The notes: a model not told the origin generated them from the sequence alone. DNA of 64,000 bases from SR-FBR-E99 sp041303295 (GCA_041303295.1 JBFYPM010000133.1:8883-72882); one strand, 5' to 3'. Positions 41,953 to 51,440 are shown, counted from the stretch's first letter. Numbers and translations: made by a program.

Positions 41953-44880
41953 TCAATGCGCCTCCAGCCAGTTTTTCCCGGTGCCGGTATCAACCTCCAG
42001 CGGCACTTTAAGGTCTGCAGCAGTCTTCATCTCCCTGATGACCATCTCTCTGAGTTTTTCCACGGAGCCGGTTTCAACCTCGAAGATAAGTTCGTCATGC
42101 ACCTGCAGTATCATTTTTGCCCCGGGAAGCTCTTTCTCAAGCCTGTCAGCTATTCTGACCATCGCTATTTTGATAATGTCTGCAGCGCTTCCCTGTAACG
42201 GAGCATTTATGGCGTTGCGTTCAGCGTTTCCCCTTACCACCTGGTTTCTCGAATGAATATCCGGGAGGTATCGCCTGCGTCCGAACATCGTTGTTACATA
42301 GCCTGATTCCCTCGCCCTGTTAATGCTCTCATCCATGTATCTCTTAACGCCCGGGTAAGAATTGAAATAACCGTCAATAAGTTCTTTGGCCTCTTTCCTT
42401 CCGATTGTAAGCCTCTCTGACAGGCCAAAGGCCGAGATGCCGTATATTATGCCGAAGTTGGCAGTCTTGGCCCTGGATCGCATCTCCCTTGTGACCTCGC
42501 TGACAGGTACCCCGAAAATCTTGGATGCAGTCGCAGAATGGATATCCTGCCCTGAAAGAAAGTCGGCGATCATGTCACTGTCACCGCTCAGGTGTGCCAT
42601 CAGCCGCAGTTCTATCTGCGAATAGTCGGCACTCAGAAATATCTTGCCGTTTCCAGGTATAAAAGCCTTGCGGATCTCACGTCCCTCTGCATCACGGACA
42701 GGTATGTTCTGAAGGTTCGGGTTGGTGGAGCTAAGCCTGCCTGTTGATGCCACCGCCTGGTTGTATGTCGTGTGTATCCTTCCTGTATTGGGGTCCATAA
42801 GTTCCGGCAGGGCTTCCACATATGTAGACAGCAGTTTCTTAAGTCCCCGGTATTCAAGTACTTTGTCTATTACCGGGTGCTTGCCGGTGAGACGTTGAAG
42901 TACCTCCTCGTCTGTACGGAATTGCCTGGTCTTCGTCAGACGTGCCTTGTCATCGAGGCGCAGTCTGACAAAAAGTATCTCCCCGAGCTGCTTTGGTGAG
43001 GATATGTTGAATTCCTGGCCGGCAAGGGTATAGATCTCCTGCTCAAGCCTTAAGATCGTTTCGCGAAGGGTGACGGCATAATTCTTAAGCACACTTTCGT
43101 CTATCCTGATGCCCTCGCGCTCCATTGCAGCCAGTACGCTTATCAGGGGCATCTCTATCTCTTCAGCAAGCTTCGTCAGTCCCTCTTTTTTCAGCAACGG
43201 TTCGAAGATCTCCATGAGCTGCCATGTAACGTCGGCGTCCTCAACAGAATACTCCTTCACCTTATCCTTATCAACATCGCGCATGTTTTTCTGCCTGGGA
43301 CCTCGTTCACCTATAAGCTCCTCTATGTGAACGGGTTCATATCCGAGGTATTTTGCAGCCAGAAGATCCATATTGTGGCGCATGTCCGGCTCCAGCAGGT
43401 AGTGTGCCATCATGGTGTCAAACAGGGTCCCCTTTACCCTGATGCCGTAACCTGAAAGCACCTGTATGTCGAACTTCAGGTTCTGCCCGGTTTTTCTGAT
43501 TGACTGGTTCTCAAAGACAGGACGTAAAGGCTCCAGGAGATCCTCTGCGACGCTTCTGTCAGGAGGGATCCACAGGAGTGTGCCGGTGCCTTTCTCCCAC
43601 GAGAACGCTACTGCCACCAGCTGGGTGTTCAGGGGGTCAAGGGAGGTGGTTTCGGTGTCAAAGCAGAAGTTGCTGAGAGTTGACAGTTTTGCTGCCAGCA
43701 CCGCTGACTGGTCTTGTGTTTCGGCGATGGAATAATTATGCGGGGTAGTATTAATGGTTGCCAGGGATACTCCTTCAGAAGCGGCGGTTTCCCCGAAGAG
43801 GTTACCCTGTCTCTCCGCTGACTGCTGTCGCAACGGGGCAAAAAATTCCGGTTCTGACGGCTCGTAAGCTGGTGTTGCAGATGATGGCAAGAGTTCGCTG
43901 TCACGCCTGGCAGAAGCTGTTGCTTGCGTTTCTGACGCCGTGGCGGGTTCCGGTGCGGGTGTGCCGGCGGGTGAGGCTGATGTTTGGGGCCGGCTTCCGG
44001 GAGAGGGAAGACGCGATGCCAGGGTACGGAATTCGAGCTCCTCATAAAGACGGCGAAGTGCATCTGTGTCAATCTCCCTGCGATGAAGATCTGTATGCCT
44101 GAATTCCACCGGTACATTTTGTTCTATGGTCGCCAGACGCTTCGAAAGCAGTATCTGTTCCCTGTTTTGTTCCAGGATTTCCTTTTGCCGGCCTGCGAGT
44201 TCTGATGTCTTGCCAAGGAGGGTCTCAATGCTTCCGTGCTCACTGATGAGCTTGCAGGCCGTCTTTGGGCCTATTCCGGGAGCGCCGGGAATATTATCCG
44301 AAGAATCGCCCATCAAACCGAGCAGATCGGTGATATTTCCGGGAGCAACCCCATACTCCCTAATGATCTCCTTCTCTCCCCAGATCTCTGCCTCTCCGCC
44401 ACCCCTGCCGGGCCTGTACATGACCACCCTGTCAGTTACAAGCTGTGCAAAATCCTTGTCCGGCGTCATCATGAATGCGGTGTAACCTTCTTCTGAAGCT
44501 TTCCGAGCCAGGGTACCAATCACATCATCAGCCTCAAAACCAGGTACCTCAATGACGGGAATGTGATAGGCATCAAGTAGCCGTTTGATGTAGGGAACGG
44601 CTATCTTAATATCCTCGGGAGTTGCGTCACGGTTGGCCTTGTAGGCCGGATACATCTCGTTCCTGAACGTGGGACCGGGAGGATCAAAGACAACGGCAAT
44701 ATGTGTCGGTTTCTGTCTTGTAAGCAGATCTTCAAGGGTAAGGAGAAAGCCGAACACAGCAGAGGTGTTCATCCCCTTTGATGTCACCCGCGGGTTCTTG
44801 ATGAATGCATAATATGATCTGAAGATCAGGGCATACGCATCAAGCAGAAAAAGCCTTTTATCGTTATCTGTCACTGTCAC
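41953..44880 (-). CDS. polA: DNA polymerase I
   Basis: The 975-residue enzyme has an intact 5'-3' exonuclease (LFLLDAYALIF, GFEADDVIG, GLMGDSSDNIPG), a proofreading domain with DTE (Asp408, Glu410) and YSVEDADVTW, and a polymerase domain with motif A DYSQIELR and motif C VHDE. Between the first two domains lies a Pro/Ser/Thr/Ala-rich linker (about 292-380), longer than usual. It contains QGNLF at 358-362, which resembles a sliding-clamp-binding pentapeptide. The start is GTG at 44880 and overlaps the queD stop (GTGA). No ATG is available near the conserved N-terminus. Confidence 0.96.
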   Translation of the reverse strand: MTVTDNDKRLFLLDAYALIFRSYYAFIKNPRVTSKGMNTSAVFGFLLTLEDLLTRQKPTHIAVVFDPPGPTFRNEMYPAYKANRDATPEDIKIAVPYIKRLLDAYHIPVIEVPGFEADDVIGTLARKASEEGYTAFMMTPDKDFAQLVTDRVVMYRPGRGGGEAEIWGEKEIIREYGVAPGNITDLLGLMGDSSDNIPGAPGIGPKTACKLISEHGSIETLLGKTSELAGRQKEILEQNREQILLSKRLATIEQNVPVEFRHTDLHRREIDTDALRRLYEELEFRTLASRLPSPGSRPQTSASPAGTPAPEPATASETQATASARRDSELLPSSATPAYEPSEPEFFAPLRQQSAERQGNLFGETAASEGVSLATINTTPHNYSIAETQDQSAVLAAKLSTLSNFCFDTETTSLDPLNTQLVAVAFSWEKGTGTLLWIPPDRSVAEDLLEPLRPVFENQSIRKTGQNLKFDIQVLSGYGIRVKGTLFDTMMAHYLLEPDMRHNMDLLAAKYLGYEPVHIEELIGERGPRQKNMRDVDKDKVKEYSVEDADVTWQLMEIFEPLLKKEGLTKLAEEIEMPLISVLAAMEREGIRIDESVLKNYAVTLRETILRLEQEIYTLAGQEFNISSPKQLGEILFVRLRLDDKARLTKTRQFRTDEEVLQRLTGKHPVIDKVLEYRGLKKLLSTYVEALPELMDPNTGRIHTTYNQAVASTGRLSSTNPNLQNIPVRDAEGREIRKAFIPGNGKIFLSADYSQIELRLMAHLSGDSDMIADFLSGQDIHSATASKIFGVPVSEVTREMRSRAKTANFGIIYGISAFGLSERLTIGRKEAKELIDGYFNSYPGVKRYMDESINRARESGYVTTMFGRRRYLPDIHSRNQVVRGNAERNAINAPLQGSAADIIKIAMVRIADRLEKELPGAKMILQVHDELIFEVETGSVEKLREMVIREMKTAADLKVPLEVDTGTGKNWLEAH

Positions 44881-45326
44881 TGGTTGTCAGATGCATGCCA
44901 CTCGGCAAAAGCGGTGGCTGTTTCATATAGCTTTATGCTGTGCAGCCCGACTCCGGAGGGGGCCTTGCCTTTTAAAATGGAGGCAATGTCAGCCACAATG
45001 TTCTCGCAGGTTGGCTGGTAGGCTGAGACTATGACATTACCGAAATGCTTCCGGTAGATCTCAATCGACTCCGCAGGGGCAAAAGCGGATATCATCAGGG
45101 CATGATCAAACCTGTCAACCACATGCTCCCGGACAATCTTCTTCATGTCTCCAAAGTCAATCACCATGCCGTTACGCGAATTATCGGGATCATTCACCGG
45201 CTCACCGGTGTAGGTGACATACAGTATGTAGGAGTGCCCGTGGACATTACGGCAGGGACCGTCATAATTCCACAGCGCATGAGCCATCTCAAAACGAAAC
45301 TCCTTTGTTACTCGGATTATGGCCAT
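44877..45326 (-). CDS. queD: 6-carboxytetrahydropterin synthase (QueD/PTPS family)
   Basis: The 149-residue enzyme has the zinc-binding and catalytic motifs FEMAHAL, CRNVHGHSY, FDHALM and the C-terminal YETATAFAEW. QueD converts dihydroneopterin triphosphate to 6-carboxytetrahydropterin for queuosine; the related PTPS makes 6-pyruvoyltetrahydropterin. CRNVHGH fits the QueD type. It heads the queD-polA-moaD-moaE unit. The ATG at 45326 lies 22 bases after the -7 box. Confidence 0.88.
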   Translation of the reverse strand: MAIIRVTKEFRFEMAHALWNYDGPCRNVHGHSYILYVTYTGEPVNDPDNSRNGMVIDFGDMKKIVREHVVDRFDHALMISAFAPAESIEIYRKHFGNVIVSAYQPTCENIVADIASILKGKAPSGVGLHSIKLYETATAFAEWHASDNQ

Positions 45327-45347
45327 TGATTGAGTTGTTAGTATCCG

Positions 45348-45355
45348 CAAAAGTA
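45348..45355 (-). promoter_or_regulatory. -7 box of the queD-polA-moaDE operon
   Basis: TACTTTTG on the minus strand matches TAnnTTTG and is 21 bases upstream of the queD ATG. Confidence 0.6.
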
Positions 45356-45438
45356 AACTAATTAACAGGATTTTTGTTTACGGCGAGATTTCTCACTGAT
45401 ATTTATGATGTTCAAGGTCATACAAATAAATTTAAGCG

Positions 45439-45446
45439 TACCTTTG
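45439..45446 (+). promoter_or_regulatory. -7 box of the acyl-CoA ligase gene
   Basis: TACCTTTG matches TAnnTTTG and lies 22 bases before the ATG at 45469. Confidence 0.65.
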
Positions 45447-45468
45447 CACCCTAATTAAATAATAACCA

Positions 45469-47109
45469 ATGGATAACAATCAGATGCTGACTATCCCATT
45501 CCTTGCCGGAGAGAGCTTTAGAAAGCACGGAGAGAACAAGGCTATGGGTTTTGTGGGAGAAGAGGTTATTAGCTATAACCAGCTTAAAAACAGAACCGAC
45601 GCGGTAATACGTCTGCTTGAAGAGTATTCAGTTCAGCCGGGTGATAAGGTGGCCATTCTCAGCGGCAGCATGCCGAACTGGGGAGTCATATACCTGGCTG
45701 TAACATCAATGGGTGCGGTTGCGGTTCCAATCCTTCCTGACTTTTCTGCGGGAGAGGTGGCAAACGTACTGGTCCATTCGGGCACCAAGGTTCTGTTTGT
45801 ATCCTCCAGCCTCAACCAGAAGGTTGCCGGGTTCAAATCTGAAACCCTCGAGACAATCATCACGGCCGATGATTTTACAGTCATCTCAGGTGACAGGGGA
45901 AAAGGGTTTAACCCTGAATTTAAACCGCTGCGCGAGTACAGGGTATCAGAAGAAGATCTTGCTGTTATAATATATACCTCGGGAACCACAGGCAAGTCAA
46001 AGGGGGTAATGCTCACCCACCGCAATATATGCTTCACCGCCACAAAGGTTTTAACAATCCAGAAGGTGGTGGATACGGATGTCTTCCTCTCTATTCTTCC
46101 TCTGTCTCATACATATGAGCAGACGCTGGGTCTGGTTTTACCGCTGTTCAACGGAGCTGCAATTTATTATCTCCGGAAGGCACCCGTGCCTTCCGTATTG
46201 CTTCCGGCACTTGAGCAGGTGAGACCTACCACCATGCTTACAGTACCTTTGATAATGGAGAAGATATATTTCAACAAGATTGTGCCCACCTTCAGCAAAA
46301 ATAAGATCGTTTCATTCCTTTATCACAAGACCCCTGCAAGGAAGCTTCTCAATAAGATTGCCGGCAAGAAGATATATAAAACCTTCGGAGGCAGACTCAG
46401 GTTCTTTGGCATCGGCGGGGCAAAACTTAATCCTACGGTTGAAAAGTTTCTCCTTGACGCAGGTTTTCCGTATGCGATCGGTTACGGACTGACGGAGACA
46501 TCTCCCCTGCTCGCAGGGACCAAAGTGGGGTCATGCCGGCTGGGATCAACCGGTCCTGCCATGGAGGGAGTGACACTTAAAATTAATAATCCCGACCCTG
46601 TTACCGGAGAAGGTGAAGTATGGGCCAGGGGTGACAATGTTATGAAGGGTTACTACAAGGAGCCGGCGATGTCAGCCGAAGTTCTGACACCGGACGGATG
46701 GTTCCGTACAGGTGACCTGGGTGTAATTGACGGGCAAAATTACCTGAGCATCAAGGGGAGACTTAAAAACATGATCGTCGGTTCGAGCGGTGAAAATATC
46801 TATCCTGAAGAGATTGAGTCGGTTATCAACGACTTCGGTCATGTGATTGAGTCGCTTGTTGTACAGCAGAAGGGCAAACTGGTTGCAATGGTACATGTCA
46901 ATATAGAAGAGCTGCAGGTCAAATACCAGCAGATGAAGAAAGACTTTACCGACCAGGCTGAACTGATGATTGATGAGTACCTCGAAGAACTACGCAGGTA
47001 TGTAAACTCAAAGGTCAACAGGTATAGCCAGCTCCAGCTGGTTGTCTATCAGCCTGAGCCCTTCCAGAAGACAGCCACCCTCAAGATAAAGAGATTCCTC
47101 TATTACTGA
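45469..47109 (+). CDS. AMP-binding long-chain acyl-CoA ligase
   Basis: The 546-residue adenylate-forming enzyme has the P-loop YTSGTTGKSKGVMLTH (about 168-183), the A5 motif GYGLTETSPL and the A7/A8 region GWFRTGDLGV...GRLKNMIVGSSGENIYPEEIE. The C-terminal catalytic lysine appears in TATLKIKRF. It activates fatty acids to acyl-CoA. The gene stands alone with its own promoter and is divergent from queD. Confidence 0.92.
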   Translation: MDNNQMLTIPFLAGESFRKHGENKAMGFVGEEVISYNQLKNRTDAVIRLLEEYSVQPGDKVAILSGSMPNWGVIYLAVTSMGAVAVPILPDFSAGEVANVLVHSGTKVLFVSSSLNQKVAGFKSETLETIITADDFTVISGDRGKGFNPEFKPLREYRVSEEDLAVIIYTSGTTGKSKGVMLTHRNICFTATKVLTIQKVVDTDVFLSILPLSHTYEQTLGLVLPLFNGAAIYYLRKAPVPSVLLPALEQVRPTTMLTVPLIMEKIYFNKIVPTFSKNKIVSFLYHKTPARKLLNKIAGKKIYKTFGGRLRFFGIGGAKLNPTVEKFLLDAGFPYAIGYGLTETSPLLAGTKVGSCRLGSTGPAMEGVTLKINNPDPVTGEGEVWARGDNVMKGYYKEPAMSAEVLTPDGWFRTGDLGVIDGQNYLSIKGRLKNMIVGSSGENIYPEEIESVINDFGHVIESLVVQQKGKLVAMVHVNIEELQVKYQQMKKDFTDQAELMIDEYLEELRRYVNSKVNRYSQLQLVVYQPEPFQKTATLKIKRFLYY

Positions 47110-47180
47110 TTCCCGCATTTGTCCGGCCGTCCTGAAGAGCATCAATCTCCTGATCACCGGTGTGTCTGAAGTTTTTTTAC

Positions 47181-47188
47181 TATTTTTG
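47181..47188 (+). promoter_or_regulatory. -7 box of lspA
   Basis: TATTTTTG matches TAnnTTTG, 18 bases before the ATG at 47207. Confidence 0.6.
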
Positions 47189-47206
47189 CGGCCTAAATGT
47201 TAACTG

Positions 47207-47815
47207 ATGTCCGCCAGAAACAAAGCACTGCTTCTGATTTTTTCAATCCTGTTCGTTGACCAGGTTCTGAAGATCATCATTAAGACCCACATGGTCATTG
47301 GTGAAGAGATACCCGTGCTGGGTAACTGGTTCATGATACACTTCCTTGAGAACAACGGCATGGCCTTCGGGATGGAATGGGGCGGAAAGACGGGGAAAGT
47401 GGCTCTTTCAATATTCAGGATGGTGGCAATAGCAGGAATTTCGTGGTACCTTAGAAGTATAATCATTAAGAATGCAAGTACAGGTCTGATACTTTCGGTT
47501 AGCGCCATAATTGCAGGAGCGGCAGGAAACCTAATTGACAGTGCTTTTTACGGGATGATATTCAGCGAGAGCTGGCATACCCCGGCAGTACTGTTCCCCG
47601 ACGGCGGCGGATATTCCTCGTTCCTTCACGGAAGGGTGGTGGATATGTTCTACTTTCCGCTGATAGACACCTACTGGCCTGACTGGTCACCGATCAAACC
47701 CGGACAGTCATTCATTTTCTTCAGGCCTGTTTTTAATATTGCCGACGCATCAATAACAACCGGCGTTCTTGCAATACTCCTCTTTCAGAAAAGATTTCTT
47801 GAAGATCATAAGTGA
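47207..47815 (+). CDS. lspA: Lipoprotein signal peptidase (signal peptidase II)
   Basis: The 202-residue four-helix membrane protease removes signal peptides from lipidated prolipoproteins. It has ENNGMAFG, GAAGNLID and FNIADASIT, where the two Asp residues form the active dyad, and GRVVDMFYFP. The loop between GNLID and GRVVD is longer than in Proteobacteria, as is usual for Bacteroidota. Several lipoproteins in this window (phosphatase, cyclophilin, DUF4292, TPR) would be substrates. Confidence 0.95.
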   Translation: MSARNKALLLIFSILFVDQVLKIIIKTHMVIGEEIPVLGNWFMIHFLENNGMAFGMEWGGKTGKVALSIFRMVAIAGISWYLRSIIIKNASTGLILSVSAIIAGAAGNLIDSAFYGMIFSESWHTPAVLFPDGGGYSSFLHGRVVDMFYFPLIDTYWPDWSPIKPGQSFIFFRPVFNIADASITTGVLAILLFQKRFLEDHK

Positions 47816-47842
47816 TCATTGATTAACAGAGTCTGCCGCCCT

Positions 47843-47959
47843 CAGTCTACAGTCTACAGTCTACAGTCCTCAGTCAATCAATAAGTTAGTGACTGGCGAT
47901 TGCCGATTACCTACTGAGGACTTGCTATTGCCTATTGCCTACTGCCTACTGCCTGAGAG
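47843..47959. repeat. Heptad-repeat island B
   Basis: In the 251-base gap after lspA, CAGTCTA occurs three times in tandem (47843-47863), followed by CAGTCCT and CAGTCAA. Further on come CTATTGC twice and CTACTGC twice (47925-47952). These are the same 7-base words, on either strand, as at 11363 and 51429. The rest of the gap is unremarkable except for a promoter at 48039. Confidence 0.8.
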
Positions 47960-48038
47960 GACTGCCGACTGGTCTGATTCCTCATCATTCAAGTAGCCAG
48001 AAGCCGTGAAATAGGTTCAGATTCCACATTTTGTCTTA

Positions 48039-48046
48039 TTTTTGAG
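48039..48046 (+). promoter_or_regulatory. -7 box of the polyprenyl synthase gene
   Basis: TATTTTTG matches TAnnTTTG, 20 bases before the ATG at 48067. Confidence 0.6.
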
Positions 48047-48066
48047 GGAATTACCTTCTGCATAAG

Positions 48067-49041
48067 ATGGCAGCCCTCTCCGATATAAAGAAACCTGTTG
48101 CAGCAGAGATGCGCGAGTTTGAAGCATACTTCAACCGTACCCTGCAGAGTGACATCCCCTTCTTTCATATCATACTGAACATAATTATCCGAAGAAAAGG
48201 CAAGCAGATGAGGCCGTTGCTCGTCTTCCTAACGGCAAAACTTAACGGAACGATTAACGAAACCACCTATGTTGCCGCTACCTTCATTGAGCTACTGCAT
48301 ACCGCCACACTCGTACATGACGATGTGGTTGATGATGCCTCGGAGAGACGCGGATTGCCGTCAATAAATGTGCTTTATAATTCAAAGATTGCTGTTCTTC
48401 TGGGTGACTACCTGCTTGCCCAGGGTCTCCTCATAAGTGTCGAAAAACAGAGATTCGACATGCTCGGCATAGTCTCCGATGCTGTTAAAGAGATCGTAAA
48501 GGGTGAGCTGGTGCAGCTTCAGAAGACCCGCAAGCTGGATTTAAAGGAGGAGGACTACTTCCGGATTATCAGGATGAAGACCGCCGCCCTCATCTCAGCA
48601 TGCACCGCCTGCGGGGCCAGCTCCGTCACTGACGATAAAGGGACGATTGCCCGAATGAAAGAGTTCGGAGAAAATCTCGGCGTGGCATTTCAGATCAAGG
48701 ATGATCTGCTTGATTATACCGGCGACGGACTTACAGGCAAACGGGAGGGAAATGATATCAAGGAGAAAAAAATCACACTTCCGCTTATACATGCCCTCAG
48801 ACAGGCCAGCCCCTTGAAGAGAAGACATATAATCAGGCTTTTAAGAAGAAAGAAAAAGGGCAGAAAGGAGATCAGCGAGGTAATCGCATTCGTAAAAGAT
48901 CATAAAGGCCTTGAATATGCCGGGGCAAAAATGAGGGAGTACTCTGACAAGGCGTTGATCATTCTGGAGACATATCCCGATTCCGAAATAAAGTCAGCAT
49001 TAATCGAATTTGTAATATTTTCAACCCTTAGAAAAAAATGA
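48067..49041 (+). CDS. Polyprenyl diphosphate synthase
   Basis: The 324-residue trans-prenyltransferase has GKQMRP, the first Asp-rich motif DDVVDD (85-90), and the second, DDLLD (212-216), which bind Mg2+ and the allylic substrate. It makes the C35-C45 chain used for menaquinone (IspB/HepT-like); product length cannot be read reliably. The stop overlaps the next gene (ATGA). Confidence 0.92.
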   Translation: MAALSDIKKPVAAEMREFEAYFNRTLQSDIPFFHIILNIIIRRKGKQMRPLLVFLTAKLNGTINETTYVAATFIELLHTATLVHDDVVDDASERRGLPSINVLYNSKIAVLLGDYLLAQGLLISVEKQRFDMLGIVSDAVKEIVKGELVQLQKTRKLDLKEEDYFRIIRMKTAALISACTACGASSVTDDKGTIARMKEFGENLGVAFQIKDDLLDYTGDGLTGKREGNDIKEKKITLPLIHALRQASPLKRRHIIRLLRRKKKGRKEISEVIAFVKDHKGLEYAGAKMREYSDKALIILETYPDSEIKSALIEFVIFSTLRKK

Positions 49042-49478
49042 AAGACGTTGCACGGTTTCTGTCACTTGGGAAGTACGCTGTGGCAGGTGTGTCAAGAGAC
49101 CCGAAGAAATTCGGACAACAGATGTTTAAAGATCTCCGGAAAAAGGGGATGGACGTTGTACCAGTCAATCCCAGGGCAGACACTATCGACGGTGTAAAAT
49201 GCTACAACTCGGTGAGCGAACTGCCCTCTGACATCAGGGGAGTAATTTTCATGACACCAAAAGAGGAGACTCTCTCGGTAGCCAGGGAGGCAATTGCACA
49301 CGGAGTAAAAGATCTCTGGATCCAGCAGGGGGCGGAATCAAAAACCGTAATTGAAGAACTGGAAAAGGAAGATCTCAACCTGATCCACAACCAGTGCATC
49401 ATGATGTTCTGGAAACCCAACGGAATCCATTCCTTTCACCGGTTTCTGAAGAAAATCTTCGGGGGACTGCCCGCCTGA
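49038..49478 (+). CDS. CoA-binding domain protein (YccU-like)
   Basis: The 146-residue Rossmann-fold protein resembles the CoA-binding domain of succinyl-CoA synthetase: AVAGVSRDPKKFG near the start, PVNPRA, FMTPKEETL, LWIQQGAES and NQCIMMF. It lacks any ligase domain. Such small proteins are widespread, but their role is not known. It is co-transcribed with the polyprenyl synthase. Confidence 0.85.
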   Translation: MKDVARFLSLGKYAVAGVSRDPKKFGQQMFKDLRKKGMDVVPVNPRADTIDGVKCYNSVSELPSDIRGVIFMTPKEETLSVAREAIAHGVKDLWIQQGAESKTVIEELEKEDLNLIHNQCIMMFWKPNGIHSFHRFLKKIFGGLPA

Positions 49479-49509
49479 GGAAAAATTTTCGATTCTCGCG
49501 AAGTTAAGG

Positions 49510-49542
49510 CAACAGGCAACATGGTCTAACCTGTTGTTTTTT
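49510..49542 (+). terminator. Intrinsic terminator
   Basis: CAACAGG (49510-49516) pairs with CCTGTTG (49530-49536) and is followed by six T residues. It closes the polyprenyl synthase/CoA-binding unit. Confidence 0.85.
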
Positions 49543-49571
49543 AGCTATTTATATGAATTTCTCACAATTAT

Positions 49572-49587
49572 TGTTCCACGTGAAAAT
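49572..49587. other. parS-like site 1 (degenerate)
   Basis: TGTTCCACGTGAAAAT matches the broadly conserved ParB-binding site TGTTYCACGTGRAACA at 14 of 16 positions; the last two bases differ. It lies just past the uvrC stop codon. It is the weakest of three such sites. Confidence 0.55.
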
Positions 49588-49589
49588 AA

Positions 49590-51383
49590 TCAGGTTTTAA
49601 GGGCTGCAAAGAGAATCGCGGCTCTTTTAGTGCCCAGGGTCACCTCAAGCTCTTCCAGGGATGCTTCCGAAATTTTTCTCAACGACCCGAACTTTTTCAG
49701 GAGGAGTTCCTTGGTCTTCTCCCCTATGCCGGGAATTTCATCGAGGAATGAGCTGTTCATCTTTGAGCTTCGCTTGCTCCGGTGGAAATTTATTCCGAAC
49801 CTGTGAGCTTCGTTTCTCAGGTGCTGGATTATTTTCAGGGTTATACTGTTCCTGTCGAGATAAAGCGGAACGCTGTCACCCGGGAAATATATTTCCTCGA
49901 GTTTTTTTGCAATCCCTATCACGGTGATCTTTCCCCTCAGGCCGAGATTATCAAGACTTTTCACGGCTGAAGATAACTGTCCTTTGCCACCGTCGATCAC
50001 TATAAGCTGGGGAAGAGGACTGCTTTCGCTGAGCATCCTTGCGTAACGTCTTGATATCACCTCCTCCATTGAGGCAAAGTCGTCAGGACCGGCCACAGTC
50101 TTAATATTGAAATGGCGGTATTCCCTGTTTGAAGGTTTCCCGTTGCGGAAAACCACGCATGCCGCCACGGCTGACTCACCCTGGATATTGGAGTTGTCGA
50201 AACATTCGATATGAAGGGGCAAGGCGGGCATGTGAAGGTCTTTCATCATCTTCTCAAGGTTACGGGCTGTCCTGTTCTCTTTTGACTGCTCTGCGGCCTT
50301 TTTCTGCCTCTCAAGCCTGAAGAAGACGGCATTCCGGTTTGCAAGCTCCAGGAGCTTATGCCTGTCGCCCCTCTGCGGTACAGAATATTTAACCTTATCA
50401 AGCAGGATATCCGGCATAAACGGAACCACCGCCTCGGGAGAGTCGCTTGCCACCCGTTGCCTTATCTCTGTAACGGCGGTCGATAGTAGTGATTCCTTCT
50501 CCTCTTCGAGCCTGATTTTCAGCTCAATGGAGTATGTCTGAACAACGGCACCCTCTACAACCTTCATGTATGCGATAAACATTGAAGCCTCATCCTGCGA
50601 ACAGCCAAAAACATCCACGTTACGGACTGAAGTATTGACAACCACGGACTTGCTGCGGTAGCGTGCAATAAGATCGAGCTTCTCCTTAATCTTCTGAGCC
50701 TCCTCAAACCGTAGTTCCGATGCATATTTCTTCATTAGCGTCTGCAGGTGAGTGTTGACGGCACTCACATCGCCCTTGATAATCTGTTTAATCCTCTCTA
50801 TCTGTTGATTATATTCTTCTTCGTTTATGAGGCCTATGCAAGGAGCCTTGCAGTTTCCTATGTGATATTCAAGGCAGACCTTGAACTTACCCTCTGCAAT
50901 GCCCTTGTTGCTTAGGGGAAGCGAACATGTCCTTATCTGGAATAGTTGCCGGATCAGATCAAGTAATGTGCGTACGGCCGGGACAGAGGTATAAGGACCG
51001 TGGTATGACGACCCGTCGGCTATCAGCTTGCGAGTCAGGAATACCCTCGGAAAGTGCTCATTTTTAATGCATATCCAGGGATATGTCTTGTCGTCCTTCA
51101 GAAGGATATTATACCTGGGCTGGTGTTTTTTTATAAGGCTGTTCTCAAGCAGCAACGCATCAGATTCATTGTCGACTACGATATGCCGGAGGTCTGTGGC
51201 ACGGGAGAGCATGACCTGTGTCTTGCCCGACTGATTTTTAGCGAAATAAGAGGCAACGCGTTTGCGCAGGCTTCGGGCTTTACCAACGTAAAGTAATGTT
51301 CCTGAGGCATCTATGAACTGGTAAACACCAGGCTTGTCAGGAAGTCTTGAGACAGTCGATTTTATAGTATCTTTTTCAGGCAA
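49590..51383 (-). CDS. uvrC: Excinuclease ABC subunit C
   Basis: The 597-residue nuclease makes both incisions in nucleotide-excision repair. It has an N-terminal GIY-YIG domain (GVYQFIDASGTLLYVGKARSLRKRV region, about 18-45), a UVR domain (about 200-230, FEEAQKIKEKLDLI), the RNase H-like C-terminal nuclease (ECFDNSNIQGE, VIDGGKGQ) and helix-hairpin-helix motifs (IPGIGEKTKELLL). The start is TTG at 51383. An in-frame stop upstream and no nearby ATG make TTG the only reasonable choice. Confidence 0.95.
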   Translation of the reverse strand: MPEKDTIKSTVSRLPDKPGVYQFIDASGTLLYVGKARSLRKRVASYFAKNQSGKTQVMLSRATDLRHIVVDNESDALLLENSLIKKHQPRYNILLKDDKTYPWICIKNEHFPRVFLTRKLIADGSSYHGPYTSVPAVRTLLDLIRQLFQIRTCSLPLSNKGIAEGKFKVCLEYHIGNCKAPCIGLINEEEYNQQIERIKQIIKGDVSAVNTHLQTLMKKYASELRFEEAQKIKEKLDLIARYRSKSVVVNTSVRNVDVFGCSQDEASMFIAYMKVVEGAVVQTYSIELKIRLEEEKESLLSTAVTEIRQRVASDSPEAVVPFMPDILLDKVKYSVPQRGDRHKLLELANRNAVFFRLERQKKAAEQSKENRTARNLEKMMKDLHMPALPLHIECFDNSNIQGESAVAACVVFRNGKPSNREYRHFNIKTVAGPDDFASMEEVISRRYARMLSESSPLPQLIVIDGGKGQLSSAVKSLDNLGLRGKITVIGIAKKLEEIYFPGDSVPLYLDRNSITLKIIQHLRNEAHRFGINFHRSKRSSKMNSSFLDEIPGIGEKTKELLLKKFGSLRKISEASLEELEVTLGTKRAAILFAALKT

Positions 51384-51411
51384 TTCAGGTTGATTGGAAC
51401 TGGATTCTGCC

Positions 51412-51440
51412 CAAAGTTAGAAAAGAAAGGCAATAGGCAA
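51412..51440 (-). promoter_or_regulatory. uvrC promoter overlapping heptad repeats
   Basis: On the minus strand the -7 box TAACTTTG (51419-51412) has a TTG 18 bases upstream (51440-51438). That TTG is the complement of CAA in the second GGCAATA repeat, so the repeat island supplies the -33 element. Confidence 0.6.

Noticed and set aside
47843..47959. CRISPR array
   Set aside because: Units are 7 bases and directly adjacent, with no 30-base repeats, spacers or cas genes.
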